From M3007 sp044226205 (GTDB lineage: Bacteria > Bacteroidota > Bacteroidia > Chitinophagales > Saprospiraceae): DNA of 64,000 nucleotides. Position 1 is the first letter of the stretch. Every line of letters starts with the position of its first letter. The position numbers were made by a program, and so were the translations under genes. The notes under the pieces are model-generated. The model ran no database searches and was not told the origin of the DNA. It saw only the letters and a list, made by a program, of their open reading frames with translations. The stretch lies in the NCBI GenBank assembly GCA_044226205.1, contig JBGAHL010000001.1:372001-436000 (forward strand), read 5' to 3'. Positions 42,414 through 50,035 of this stretch are shown piece after piece.

Positions 42414-43196
42414 ATGCAACACACCTCCCATATTCAAATCCGGTCCGTAACGCCCGACAACCTGCCCCAGCTCGGTTTATTTTGTATAAAAAACTCAAAA
42501 TCAGCGGGGTATAAAGCCAAAGTCGCATGGTTTTCCCGCGCTTACCAGGATGGACTTCGGCTAAAAATCGCGTTCGACGACCAGGACCAACAACTGGGCT
42601 TTATCGAATATGTGCCGGCAGAATACGCCTGGCGACCCGTGCAGGCCGACAATTTTCTGTTCATCCACTGCATCATGACCTATGGCAATGCCCGCAAAAA
42701 TGCCGGCATCGGCTCAGCGCTGCTGGCCGATGCCGAGCAGGCGGCCAGGGACGCCGCCAAACAGGGCTTGTGCGCCATGAGCAGCGCGGGGAGCTGGCTG
42801 GCCGACCAATCCATTTTTGCCAAAAACGGCTTTGTTCCGACCGATGAAAAAGGACGCTTCGTGATGATGAGCAAAGGGTTTGCCCCGAATGCTCCTTTGC
42901 CCCTCATTCGCGACTGGACGCAGACCCTGTCCCGATACCAGGGCTGGCATTTGCTCTATGCCAACCAATGCCCCTGGCACAAAAAATCGGCTGTCGACCT
43001 GCTTCAATGTGCCACCGAGCACGGAATTGAACTGCACATTACGGAACTGGATACCCCGGCAGCCGCACAGGCAGCCCCTTCCGGATACGGCACATTCAGC
43101 CTGATCAAAGACGGAAGGTTGCTGGAAGACCACTACATCAGCAGAACCCGTTTTGAGAATATTCTGAAAAAAGAAATAAACAGCGGAAAGCGGTAA
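42414..43196 (+). CDS. GNAT acetyltransferase with YoaP-like C-terminal domain
   Basis: 260 residues. The N-terminal GNAT domain (about 1-155) has IHCIMTYGNARKNAGIGSALLADAEQAARDAAKQG, where ARKNAGIGSALL is the acetyl-CoA pyrophosphate-binding (Q/R)xxGxG/A loop, and FAKNGFVPTDE at the end. The C-terminal half (about 165-260) has GWHLLYANQCPWHKKSAVDLLQCATEHGIELHITELDTPAAAQAAPSGYGTFSLIKDGRLLEDHYISRTRFENIL. It matches the thioredoxin-like YoaP domain of similar two-domain proteins. The substrate is unknown. It lies 32 bases after the candidate anti-sigma and may be part of that operon. Confidence 0.88.
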   Translation: MQHTSHIQIRSVTPDNLPQLGLFCIKNSKSAGYKAKVAWFSRAYQDGLRLKIAFDDQDQQLGFIEYVPAEYAWRPVQADNFLFIHCIMTYGNARKNAGIGSALLADAEQAARDAAKQGLCAMSSAGSWLADQSIFAKNGFVPTDEKGRFVMMSKGFAPNAPLPLIRDWTQTLSRYQGWHLLYANQCPWHKKSAVDLLQCATEHGIELHITELDTPAAAQAAPSGYGTFSLIKDGRLLEDHYISRTRFENILKKEINSGKR

Positions 43197-43242
43197 CACT
43201 GCAGCCCCGGAATGGATATGACCTCAACATATTCAACCTTTT

Positions 43243-43512
43243 ATGAACAAAATATTCAGAATTTTCGTCGAGATCATGTTCGGCCTGCAAATCGCGGCGC
43301 TCCCTACCCTGTTCGGCATCATAGCCGGAGGACTGATTTATATCAAATGGCCCAACCAAACCGGCGCCACGCTGGGCTTGTGCAGCGCCACCCTGGGTCT
43401 GGTCGGAGGAATAATTTGGGCTCTTCGGGTAGCGCGCGAGCAGGGAACCGCTAATTTTGTATCCCGCATCAATTCCATCCCCGAAGTGGACAAGGAGGAG
43501 GAATCGAACTGA
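43243..43512 (+). CDS. Small membrane protein of unknown function
   Basis: 89 residues with two hydrophobic segments: IFVEIMFGLQIAALPTLFGIIAGGLIYI (possibly one long helix) and ATLGLCSATLGLVGGIIWALRVA. A charged cytoplasmic tail follows (NSIPEVDKEEESN). No family was recognised. It lies 46 bases after the GNAT gene and 45 before the saccharopine-dehydrogenase-like gene, all on the plus strand. The short, composition-typical sequence and clean helix pair support a real gene. Confidence 0.62.
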   Translation: MNKIFRIFVEIMFGLQIAALPTLFGIIAGGLIYIKWPNQTGATLGLCSATLGLVGGIIWALRVAREQGTANFVSRINSIPEVDKEEESN

Positions 43513-43557
43513 CGCCCTGTCGGCAAGATTTAACCGGTCTGATCCGGTCCAGACAAC

Positions 43558-44664
43558 ATGAATGCTCCACGCGTATTTCTGCTGGGCGGCTATGGCGGCG
43601 CCGGTCAGTCTATTGCCCGCCTTTTACTTGCACAAACCGATGTTGGCCTGGTCATTGCCGGCCGGCATGCCGCTCCGGCGACCGAATTTGTCTCGGCATT
43701 GAACCGGGAATTCCCCGGCAGACAGGTATCCGCGCAGACAGTGGACGCAGCCGACGCCGACGCCCTGAAAAAAGCCTTGTCCGGGGTCGATTTGTTGCTG
43801 GTTTGCGCACCGCTGACCCAATTGGCCGCCCGGATTGCACAAACAGCCCTGAATGCCGGGGTCGATTACCTCGATATTTATTACCCCCAAAAAATCGTTC
43901 CGGCCATGCAGGCCCTCGCTCCCGGGATCGAGGCCTCGGGCCGCTGTTTTATCTATCAGGCGGGGTTTCATCCGGGTTTGTTGGCCGCGTTGGTGCGGGC
44001 GGCATCCGCTCGTTTCAGCGCGATGCAAAGGGTGCGGATCGGGCTGGCCATGAACGAAACCCACCTCGGTTCGGAAGAATCTGCCCGCGAAATCGTGGAA
44101 GGCATAGCCGATTACGAGTCGTTTGTGTATAAAAACGGCGCCTGGAAAAAAGCCGGAACCGCGGATATGCAAACCCTCGATTTTGGCGCCGAATTTGGCC
44201 GGCGTTCCTGTTTCCCCTTGTGGTTTGAAGAACTGAAAGATTTGCCGAAACAATTCGGAATCAAGCAGTTGGGTACCTATGTTGCGGGGTTCAACTGGTT
44301 TGTCGATTACCTGGTAACGCCCCTCGGCATGTTGCTTTTTTGGATAAAAAAGGGACTTGGGTTGTCCTGGCTGACCCGCATGATGCTCTGGGGGGCACAG
44401 CGTTTCTCCCGCCCACCCTACGGTGTGATGATGTTGTTACAAGCAGAGGGCAATGATGTCGACGGGCGCCCTCAAACGCTTCGTATCTCCCTGCGGCATT
44501 CGGACGCCTATTATTTCACCGCTGCCGCCACGACGGCTTGCCTGCTTCAGTATTTCGACGGCAGCATACGCCGGCCCGGGCTGCACATGATGGGCTGGCT
44601 GATCGATCCCGAAAGGGCGTTCACAGATTTGCAAAAAATGGGTGTAGTGGTGGCGTCTGAATGA
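43558..44664 (+). CDS. Saccharopine dehydrogenase-like NAD(P)-binding protein
   Basis: 368 residues. The N-terminal Rossmann domain has VFLLGGYGGAGQSIARLLL (GxGGxG nucleotide loop), then LVIAGR with an Arg after strand 2 that suggests NADP preference. DAADADALKKALSGVDLLLVCAPLTQL follows, the usual saccharopine dehydrogenase N-domain pattern. The middle part (GVDYLDIYYPQKIVP, GFHPGLLAALVRAA) is also typical. The C-terminal half has a membrane-associated look near 240-270 (WFVDYLVTPLGMLLFWIKKGLG). It is probably not lysine metabolism but one of the many uncharacterised family members. The MITE-like element starts 14 bases after its stop. Confidence 0.8.
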   Translation: MNAPRVFLLGGYGGAGQSIARLLLAQTDVGLVIAGRHAAPATEFVSALNREFPGRQVSAQTVDAADADALKKALSGVDLLLVCAPLTQLAARIAQTALNAGVDYLDIYYPQKIVPAMQALAPGIEASGRCFIYQAGFHPGLLAALVRAASARFSAMQRVRIGLAMNETHLGSEESAREIVEGIADYESFVYKNGAWKKAGTADMQTLDFGAEFGRRSCFPLWFEELKDLPKQFGIKQLGTYVAGFNWFVDYLVTPLGMLLFWIKKGLGLSWLTRMMLWGAQRFSRPPYGVMMLLQAEGNDVDGRPQTLRISLRHSDAYYFTAAATTACLLQYFDGSIRRPGLHMMGWLIDPERAFTDLQKMGVVVASE

Positions 44665-44677
44665 CAAATGTTGCGGC

Positions 44678-44907
44678 TTAGAGCATGTTCGGGATTTTCT
44701 GCCGGAGGCAAAAACGAGTGCTTTTTTTGTCAGTTTTGGCGTTTTTGAAGGAGCATAGCCGAAGTTCGAGGCAAAAACGAGTGCTTTTTTTGTCAGTTTT
44801 GGCGTTTTTGAAGGAGCATAGCCGAAGTTCTGTGACTGAAAAAAGGTAAAAAATGGCGAAAAAAGAACCGTTTTTGACCCGGTGAGAAAATCCCGAACAT
44901 GCTCTTA
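44678..44907. mobile_element. MITE-like element with 21-bp terminal inverted repeats and TTA target duplication
   Basis: Perfect terminal inverted repeats lie at 44680-44700 and 44885-44905 (outer part GAGCATGTTCGGGATTTTC). They are flanked by the direct repeat TTA (44678-44680 and 44905-44907). The inside holds two perfect 63-bp tandem copies and no transposase. TNA target duplications and GAGC.TGTT ends recall groups within the IS5 family, so a non-autonomous relative moved in trans is likely. The right TTA is the complement of the AraC stop codon TAA. Confidence 0.85.
44705..44830. repeat. Perfect tandem duplication of 63 bp inside the MITE-like element
   Basis: 44705-44767 and 44768-44830 are identical over 63 bases. 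The length is a multiple of three, so a minus-strand reading frame stays open with a 21-residue repeat (LRLCSFKNAKTDKKSTRFCL core), but this frame has no own start and is not called as a gene. Confidence 0.9.
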
Positions 44908-45834
44908 CTCCAGAATCCGCAAGGAACCAGCCGGCCCCTGGTGCTGCCGGTATTCGGAAGGCGTGCGCCCGGTGAGGCGCTTGAACAGTTTGTTGAAATA
45001 CGTCACGTTGTTGAACCCGCTGGCGTAGCACACGTCGGTGATGCTGCGGGTGGGATTGCGCAGCAGGGTTTGCGCAAACTTGATGCGCTCGGCATTGATA
45101 AAATCGACCGGCGAGATGCCCAGTTCGTTTTTGAAACAGCGGAAAAAATGGGTCTGGCTCATGCAGGCCTTTTTGCTCAGCAGGTCGATGTTGAGGGGTT
45201 CGCGCAGGTGTTCGCGAATAAACTGGATGACGAAGGCCAGCCGGGAGTCCGACTTCGGGGCGCCGTTTTGATCGAGCAACAAATGACGCGCCTCGGTTTG
45301 CATGAGGCGGACGATCAGCTCTTTCAGCATGAAATCGGCAAACAGGTCTTTGGACGGGTGGTTTTCGGTGAACAGGAAAATCATCCGGCCGATGATCTGG
45401 CTGACGGCTATGTCGTTGGTAAAGTGGAAGTTATAATCGGTGAACCGCCATTGCTCGTGTTCGTCGGCCCTTGGCGCCGTTTCGTTGAGGTAATCCACCA
45501 CGCCGTTGATCTTGTCGTGGTCGAGGGTGAGGGCCAGGCATTGGGTGGGGTTGTCGGTGGTCGCTTCCGGAAAGTCGATACGCATGAGTTCGCCGGGCGG
45601 CAGCACGACCGATTCGCCCGGGAAAAAGTCGAAACTGCGGTCGCGCAGGTGCATCACTTTTTTGCCGCGCAGCATGCTGGCCAGCACCGTGTAGTTGAAA
45701 GAGAGTTCAACCTGCCGGGCGAGCAGGTGGGTCTCGTACACATTCAGTTCGGCCGATTGCAGGGTGTAAACCGTTCGGTTTTCAACCAGCGATTCGAGCC
45801 GGCGGCGTTCGTAGTGGGTACTGGGCAGCAGCAT
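44905..45834 (-). CDS. AraC-family transcriptional regulator
   Basis: 309 residues. The N-terminal part (about 1-190) is a cupin-like ligand domain (NYTVLASMLRGKKVMHLRDRSFDFFPGESVVLPPGELMRIDFPEA). The two helix-turn-helices follow (about 215-300: PLNIDLLSKKACMSQTHFFRCFKNELGISPVDFINAERIKFAQTLL and SITDVCYASGFNNVTYFNKLFKRLTGRTPSEYR). It is divergent from the aldehyde dehydrogenase gene and probably its activator, a layout common for acetaldehyde-type dehydrogenases. Its stop codon TAA coincides with the target duplication of the MITE-like element, so the C-terminus (GPAGSLRILE) seems intact. Confidence 0.93.
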   Translation of the reverse strand: MLLPSTHYERRRLESLVENRTVYTLQSAELNVYETHLLARQVELSFNYTVLASMLRGKKVMHLRDRSFDFFPGESVVLPPGELMRIDFPEATTDNPTQCLALTLDHDKINGVVDYLNETAPRADEHEQWRFTDYNFHFTNDIAVSQIIGRMIFLFTENHPSKDLFADFMLKELIVRLMQTEARHLLLDQNGAPKSDSRLAFVIQFIREHLREPLNIDLLSKKACMSQTHFFRCFKNELGISPVDFINAERIKFAQTLLRNPTRSITDVCYASGFNNVTYFNKLFKRLTGRTPSEYRQHQGPAGSLRILE

Positions 45835-45852
45835 GTTTTTTTAAAACTAAAT

Positions 45853-45898
45853 TTTGTCTGGCTGGCAGGTTCAAAACAAAATCAACCAGCCAGACAAA
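45853..45898. promoter_or_regulatory. 13-bp inverted repeat in the AraC/aldehyde dehydrogenase control region
   Basis: TTTGTCTGGCTGG (45853-45865) and CCAGCCAGACAAA (45886-45898) are perfect inverted repeats 20 bases apart. The right arm overlaps the -7 box of the araC-type gene. It could be an operator for autoregulation or a leader hairpin. Confidence 0.6.
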
Positions 45899-45902
45899 GA
45901 TA
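45895..45902 (-). promoter_or_regulatory. -7 box TATCTTTG of the AraC-family gene
   Basis: The complement of CAAAGATA, an exact TAnnTTTG match, 60 bases from the ATG at 45834. It overlaps the right arm of the 13-bp inverted repeat. Confidence 0.6.
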
Positions 45903-45999
45903 CCGTATGGAATATGAATTTCGGGATGGCTCCCCGCAATATGACAGAATCGTGCAAGCATTTGGAAGAATCGTTCAAACCGCCGCCTTTACCTGCCAA

Positions 46000-46007
46000 T
46001 AATTTTG
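46000..46007 (+). promoter_or_regulatory. Possible -7 box TAATTTTG of the aldehyde dehydrogenase gene
   Basis: An exact TAnnTTTG match 83 bases before the ATG at 46091. No TTTG is visible at the proper distance upstream, which would fit an activator-dependent promoter. Confidence 0.45.
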
Positions 46008-46090
46008 CCCCATCATTTATCGACACACTTTTATTGTCGCATTTGAAGGATTTAAAAACAAACATTTTACATTTAAAATTAACGCAAATC

Positions 46091-47614
46091 ATGGCAGACG
46101 TTATCGCAAATGCAAGCGCAGTCCTCACCCCGCCCCGTTTTAAGGATCAGTACGACAACTTTATCGGCGGCAAATGGGTAGCCCCCGTGCGCGGCGAATA
46201 CTTCGAAAACATCTCGCCGGTCGACGGGCAGGTGTTCACCAAAATTGCCCGCTCCACCGCCGAAGACGTGGAACTGGCCCTCGATGCCGCACATGCCGCC
46301 GCTCCCGCCTGGAACCACAGTTCCGCCACCGAACGCAGCAATATTTTGCTCAAAATCGCCGACGTGATGGAGCAGAATCTCGAAGTGCTGGCCCGCACGG
46401 AAACCTGGGACAACGGCAAACCCCTCCGCGAAACCCGCGCCGCCGACCTTCCGCTGGCTATCGATCACTTCCGCTATTTTGCCGGCGTCATCCGCGCCGA
46501 GGAAGGTTCGGTAGCCGAACTCGATTCCACCACGGTCTCCGTCAACATCCCCGAGCCGCTGGGCGTCGTCGCACAGATCATTCCCTGGAACTTCCCCCTG
46601 CTCATGGCCGCCTGGAAAGTAGCCCCCGCCCTTGCCGCCGGCAACTGCGTGGTGCTCAAACCCGCCGAACAAACGCCCGTCGGCATCCTCGTTCTGGTTG
46701 AATTGATCCAGCACCTGCTGCCCGCCGGCGTGCTGAACGTGGTCAACGGTTTCGGCATCGAAGCCGGCAAACCGCTGGCTTCCAGCCCCCGCGTAGCCAA
46801 AGTCGCCTTCACCGGCGAAACGACGACCGGACGTCTTATCATGCAATACGCTTCGCAAAACATCGTGCCCGTCACGCTCGAACTGGGTGGCAAATCGCCC
46901 AATATCTTCTTCAAAAGCATCATGGATGCCGACGACGAATACTTCGACAAATGCCTCGAAGGCGCCGTCATGTTCGCCCTCAACCAGGGCGAGGTATGCA
47001 CCTGCCCCTCGCGTCTGCTGGTGGAAGAAAGCATCTACGACGCCTTCATCGCCCGGGTGATCGAACGCACCAAAAAGGTAAAATTAGGCCATCCCCTCGA
47101 TCCCGATACCATGATGGGCGCCCAGGCATCCAACGATCAGTACGAGAAAATCCTCAACTACATCCAGATTGGCAAGGAAGAAGGCGCCGAGGTGCTCTGT
47201 GGCGGCAAGGCGGCATACAACGAAGGCCTGGCAGGCGGCTACTACATCGAGCCGACCATTTTGAAAGGAAACAATAAAATGCGGGTATTTCAGGAAGAAA
47301 TTTTCGGCCCCGTGGTGTGCGTCACGACCTTCAAAGACGAGGCCGAAGCCCTCGAAATCGCCAACGACACCCTCTACGGACTTGGCGCCGGCGTCTGGAC
47401 GCGCGACATGCACCAGGCCTACCAGATGGCCCGCAAGATCCAGGCCGGTCGCGTGTGGGTCAATTGCTACCACGCCTACCCGGCGCACGCGCCGTTTGGC
47501 GGGTACAAAAAGTCGGGCATCGGCCGCGAAACGCACAAAATGATGCTGGGCCACTACCGCCAGACCAAAAACATGCTCATTTCTTACAGCAAAAACCCGC
47601 TGGGTTTCTTCTAA
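46091..47614 (+). CDS. Aldehyde dehydrogenase (acetaldehyde/ExaC-AcoD type)
   Basis: 507 residues from ATG 46091. It oxidises an aldehyde to the acid with NAD(P)+. Key parts: IPWNFPL (Asn near 167), VVLKPAEQTP (Lys190), FTGETTTG, LELGGKSPN (general base Glu264) and NQGEVCTCPSR (catalytic Cys303). The QGEVCTCPSR form, the length and the downstream DUF779 gene are typical of the ExaC/AcoD subgroup acting on acetaldehyde and related short aldehydes. The AraC-type regulator is divergent. The longer open frame from 45854 crosses the control region and is rejected. Confidence 0.95.
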   Translation: MADVIANASAVLTPPRFKDQYDNFIGGKWVAPVRGEYFENISPVDGQVFTKIARSTAEDVELALDAAHAAAPAWNHSSATERSNILLKIADVMEQNLEVLARTETWDNGKPLRETRAADLPLAIDHFRYFAGVIRAEEGSVAELDSTTVSVNIPEPLGVVAQIIPWNFPLLMAAWKVAPALAAGNCVVLKPAEQTPVGILVLVELIQHLLPAGVLNVVNGFGIEAGKPLASSPRVAKVAFTGETTTGRLIMQYASQNIVPVTLELGGKSPNIFFKSIMDADDEYFDKCLEGAVMFALNQGEVCTCPSRLLVEESIYDAFIARVIERTKKVKLGHPLDPDTMMGAQASNDQYEKILNYIQIGKEEGAEVLCGGKAAYNEGLAGGYYIEPTILKGNNKMRVFQEEIFGPVVCVTTFKDEAEALEIANDTLYGLGAGVWTRDMHQAYQMARKIQAGRVWVNCYHAYPAHAPFGGYKKSGIGRETHKMMLGHYRQTKNMLISYSKNPLGFF

Positions 47615-47617
47615 ACA

Positions 47618-47989
47618 ATGACACCAAGGGTAATCGTCAGTGAGGCGGCCCGGAGCATCATCGATCAGCTCCGGGCCGTTCACGGCCCCCTGCTTTTTCA
47701 CCAAAGCGGGGGTTGTTGCGACGGCTCCGCGCCGATGTGCTATGCTGTCGGCGAACTCCTGATCGGGGATCAGGACGTATGGCTGGGCCAGATACACGGT
47801 TGTGATTTTTATATGTCGGCTTTTCAGTTTGAATACTGGAAACACACCCAGCTCGAAGTGGATGCAGTGCGCGGGCGCGGGGCCAGTTTTTCGCTGGAAA
47901 TACCGCTGGGTTGGCGTTTTGTGGTAAAGTCGAGGTTGTTTACGGAGGAAGAAGAGCGCGATCTGGCGCAGGTCAGAATGGGGGTTTGA
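47618..47989 (+). CDS. DUF779 domain-containing protein
   Basis: 123 residues, starting 3 bases after the aldehyde dehydrogenase stop. The whole protein is the DUF779 domain: GPLLFHQSGGCCDGSAPMCYAVGELLIGDQDVWLGQIHGCDFYMSAFQFEYWKHTQLEVDAVRGRGASFSLEIPLGWRF. The conserved Cys-rich GGCCDGSxPMC suggests metal binding. The family is nearly always next to this type of aldehyde dehydrogenase, so it probably assists or protects the enzyme; the mechanism is not known. Confidence 0.92.
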   Translation: MTPRVIVSEAARSIIDQLRAVHGPLLFHQSGGCCDGSAPMCYAVGELLIGDQDVWLGQIHGCDFYMSAFQFEYWKHTQLEVDAVRGRGASFSLEIPLGWRFVVKSRLFTEEEERDLAQVRMGV

Positions 47990-48048
47990 ACAGTTTTAAC
48001 GGGAATAAAAAAGTCGCGCCATTTCGATGCAGGAGCCTGGTTTCTAAC

Positions 48049-48056
48049 TATTTTTG
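48049..48056 (+). promoter_or_regulatory. Possible -7 box TATTTTTG before the WG-repeat gene
   Basis: Matches TAnnTTTG, 30 bases before the ATG at 48086. There is no good -33 element. Confidence 0.4.
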
Positions 48057-48085
48057 GCAAACACTATTTGTCAAAAAACGGCACA

Positions 48086-49069
48086 ATGAAACCCGTATTC
48101 CTGTTCCTCTTTTTTTCGCTTACCGCTCTTCTATCCGCCCAAACCAATACGTTTTTCCCTTTTGAAAAAGATGGCCAGTGGGGCATCGTCGATCAGCAAG
48201 GAAAAGTGACCTTGCCCCCCACATTTAAAAAACTCAGCTTCTTCAGACAGCCCCGGCCAGCGCTTGCCATCAGCATCGCCACGGACGGCATGCGTCAGAA
48301 TGGATTAGTCGATCAAAATGGTCAAGTCCTGTTGGCCTTTCAGCAGCAGGACTTGCGTTTTTCCAACCTTGACTACTGCGTCTGGGTCGTAAGGAATGGA
48401 AAATGGGGCGCATTCGATGCCCTTTCCAAAAAGATGGTCGTGCCGGCGTCGTACGATACGCTCATGACGATTTTTGAAGACAAGGAGCATCTTTTTGCCA
48501 AAAAAGGAGCCCGTTATTTCGTGTACTCCATCTCCGGCAAACTGGAGAAAAAAGAATCCGAAGACAAATTTCAGCAACGGATACCAATGGTTTTTGTTCC
48601 GCCAGTGATCAGCAGGGATGTTGATGAATATGCTCTTGGCTTGGATTTAGACAAGGAATTTACACTGGATGAACCAATAAGGGCAGGCGGTTATGTGTAT
48701 CGCCTTTTTCACAACCAACAACATCTGTACGGCTTGCTGGATTTCGACGGTATTGTCGTTATGGACTGCAAGTACGAACAATTGATTGTCGAGACTCCGC
48801 ACAACCATTTTGCTGACCGTTTCATCCTGATAAAACAGAATGCGTTGTGGGGCATTTTCCAGACCGATTATGATACGAACGGCTATTTGGCTTATTTTCA
48901 GGTCATGGAATGCCAATCCATGGTACAGCCTGTTCATATAGACGTGGATTATCCAGGGAAATATACAGGCGACTCGTATTACCTGGTCGTCGTCAACGGG
49001 GCAGACAATAAACCTGTAAAAGGATACTACCATGTTCCTTCCCGAAAACTTTTTGTTCCCAGTTTATAA
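48086..49069 (+). CDS. WG-repeat secreted protein
   Basis: 327 residues from ATG 48086 (signal MKPVFLFLFFSLTALLSAQ). At least four WG-type repeats are visible: FEKDGQWGIVDQQGKVTLPPTFKKL, MRQNGLVDQNGQVLLAFQQ, VRNGKWGAFDALSKKMVVPASYDTL and LYGLLDFDGIVVMDCKYEQL, with a degenerate one at NALWGIFQTDY. WG repeats form beta-rich binding modules of unknown specific function. The next gene, a formate/nitrite channel, follows after 25 bases and could be cotranscribed. The codon use is more AT-rich in the second half than in neighbouring genes. Confidence 0.83.
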   Translation: MKPVFLFLFFSLTALLSAQTNTFFPFEKDGQWGIVDQQGKVTLPPTFKKLSFFRQPRPALAISIATDGMRQNGLVDQNGQVLLAFQQQDLRFSNLDYCVWVVRNGKWGAFDALSKKMVVPASYDTLMTIFEDKEHLFAKKGARYFVYSISGKLEKKESEDKFQQRIPMVFVPPVISRDVDEYALGLDLDKEFTLDEPIRAGGYVYRLFHNQQHLYGLLDFDGIVVMDCKYEQLIVETPHNHFADRFILIKQNALWGIFQTDYDTNGYLAYFQVMECQSMVQPVHIDVDYPGKYTGDSYYLVVVNGADNKPVKGYYHVPSRKLFVPSL

Positions 49070-49094
49070 ATATTCACGCTAACCTGTATCGATT

Positions 49095-49913
49095 ATGGAT
49101 CCGCACGACCTCCAGATCAGCGAAGTTTACCCGCCAGTTGAAATCGCCCGCAAGGTGGAACGCATCGGCGTTTCGAAGGCCCGCACCGAAACCCTGACCA
49201 TGTTTGTCCTGGCCATTCTGGCGGGGGCGTTCATCTCGATGGGCGCCCTGTTGTTCACGGTTGTGATGACTGGCTCCAACCTGGGTTTTGGCCTCTCCCG
49301 CCTCGTCGGAGGGCTGAGTTTTTGTTTGGGTCTGATCCTGGTCGTCATCGCCGGCGCCGAATTGTTTACCGGCAACAATCTGATTGCGATGGCCTGGGCG
49401 AGCCGATTGATCGGCACCCGCGACGTCGTGCGCAACTGGATCATCGTGTATCTGGGCAATGTGGCGGGTTGTCTGGCGACCGTCGTGCTGGTGGCCTGGG
49501 CCGATGTCGGGCATTTGGGCAACGGCACGGTGCAGGAGACGGCTATTGCCATTGCCAAGGCCAAGGCTGGCCTGCATTGGGAAGTCGCTTTTGCACGGGG
49601 CATTTTGTGCAATGCCCTGGTTTGTCTGGCCGTATGGCTGGCCATGGGCGGCCGCAGTTTGACGGATAAAATTCTGGCGATCCTTTTCCCGATCACGGCC
49701 TTCGTGGCTATGGGGCTCGAACACTCGATCGCCAACTGGTTTTTCCTGCCTTACGGCTTGTACCTCGACGGTCAGGCGAGTTTGTCGGTGGTGGATGTGG
49801 TCCGCAACCTTATCGCCGTGACGATTGGCAATATCCTGGGCGGAACGGTGCTGGTTGCCGGGGTGTACTGGGTGGCCTACTTGCGGAGCGAGCGGATGAA
49901 TCGGACGGCCTGA
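49095..49913 (+). CDS. Formate/nitrite transporter (FNT) family channel
   Basis: 272 residues with six membrane helices. The FNT signatures are present: FVLAILAGAFISMGALLFT, IVIAGAELFTGNNLIAMAWASR (AELFTGN, the conserved selectivity loop), VYLGNVAGCLATVVLV, ARGILCNALVCLAVWLAMGGRSLTDKILAILFPITAFVAMGLEHSIANWFFLPYGL and IAVTIGNILGGTVLVAGVYWVAY. Substrates in the family are formate, nitrite or hydrosulfide; which one applies cannot be read. The formate dehydrogenase at 57498-61903 in the same window makes formate plausible. Confidence 0.93.
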   Translation: MDPHDLQISEVYPPVEIARKVERIGVSKARTETLTMFVLAILAGAFISMGALLFTVVMTGSNLGFGLSRLVGGLSFCLGLILVVIAGAELFTGNNLIAMAWASRLIGTRDVVRNWIIVYLGNVAGCLATVVLVAWADVGHLGNGTVQETAIAIAKAKAGLHWEVAFARGILCNALVCLAVWLAMGGRSLTDKILAILFPITAFVAMGLEHSIANWFFLPYGLYLDGQASLSVVDVVRNLIAVTIGNILGGTVLVAGVYWVAYLRSERMNRTA

Positions 49914-50035
49914 AAACTAAAGGAACGTTAATTAACAGCGGCACGCTGTAACCTTTACTTTTTCCAAACGACCTTTCATTAGCCGAAGGGACCCACCCTT
50001 TCGCTTTTCTCCGATTGTTCCACCATCTCAATAAC

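Noticed and set aside
44678..45031. 117-codon minus-strand frame with a 21-residue duplicated segment
   Set aside because: It starts inside the araC-type gene in another frame and runs through the MITE-like element; the repeat reflects the 63-bp DNA duplication.
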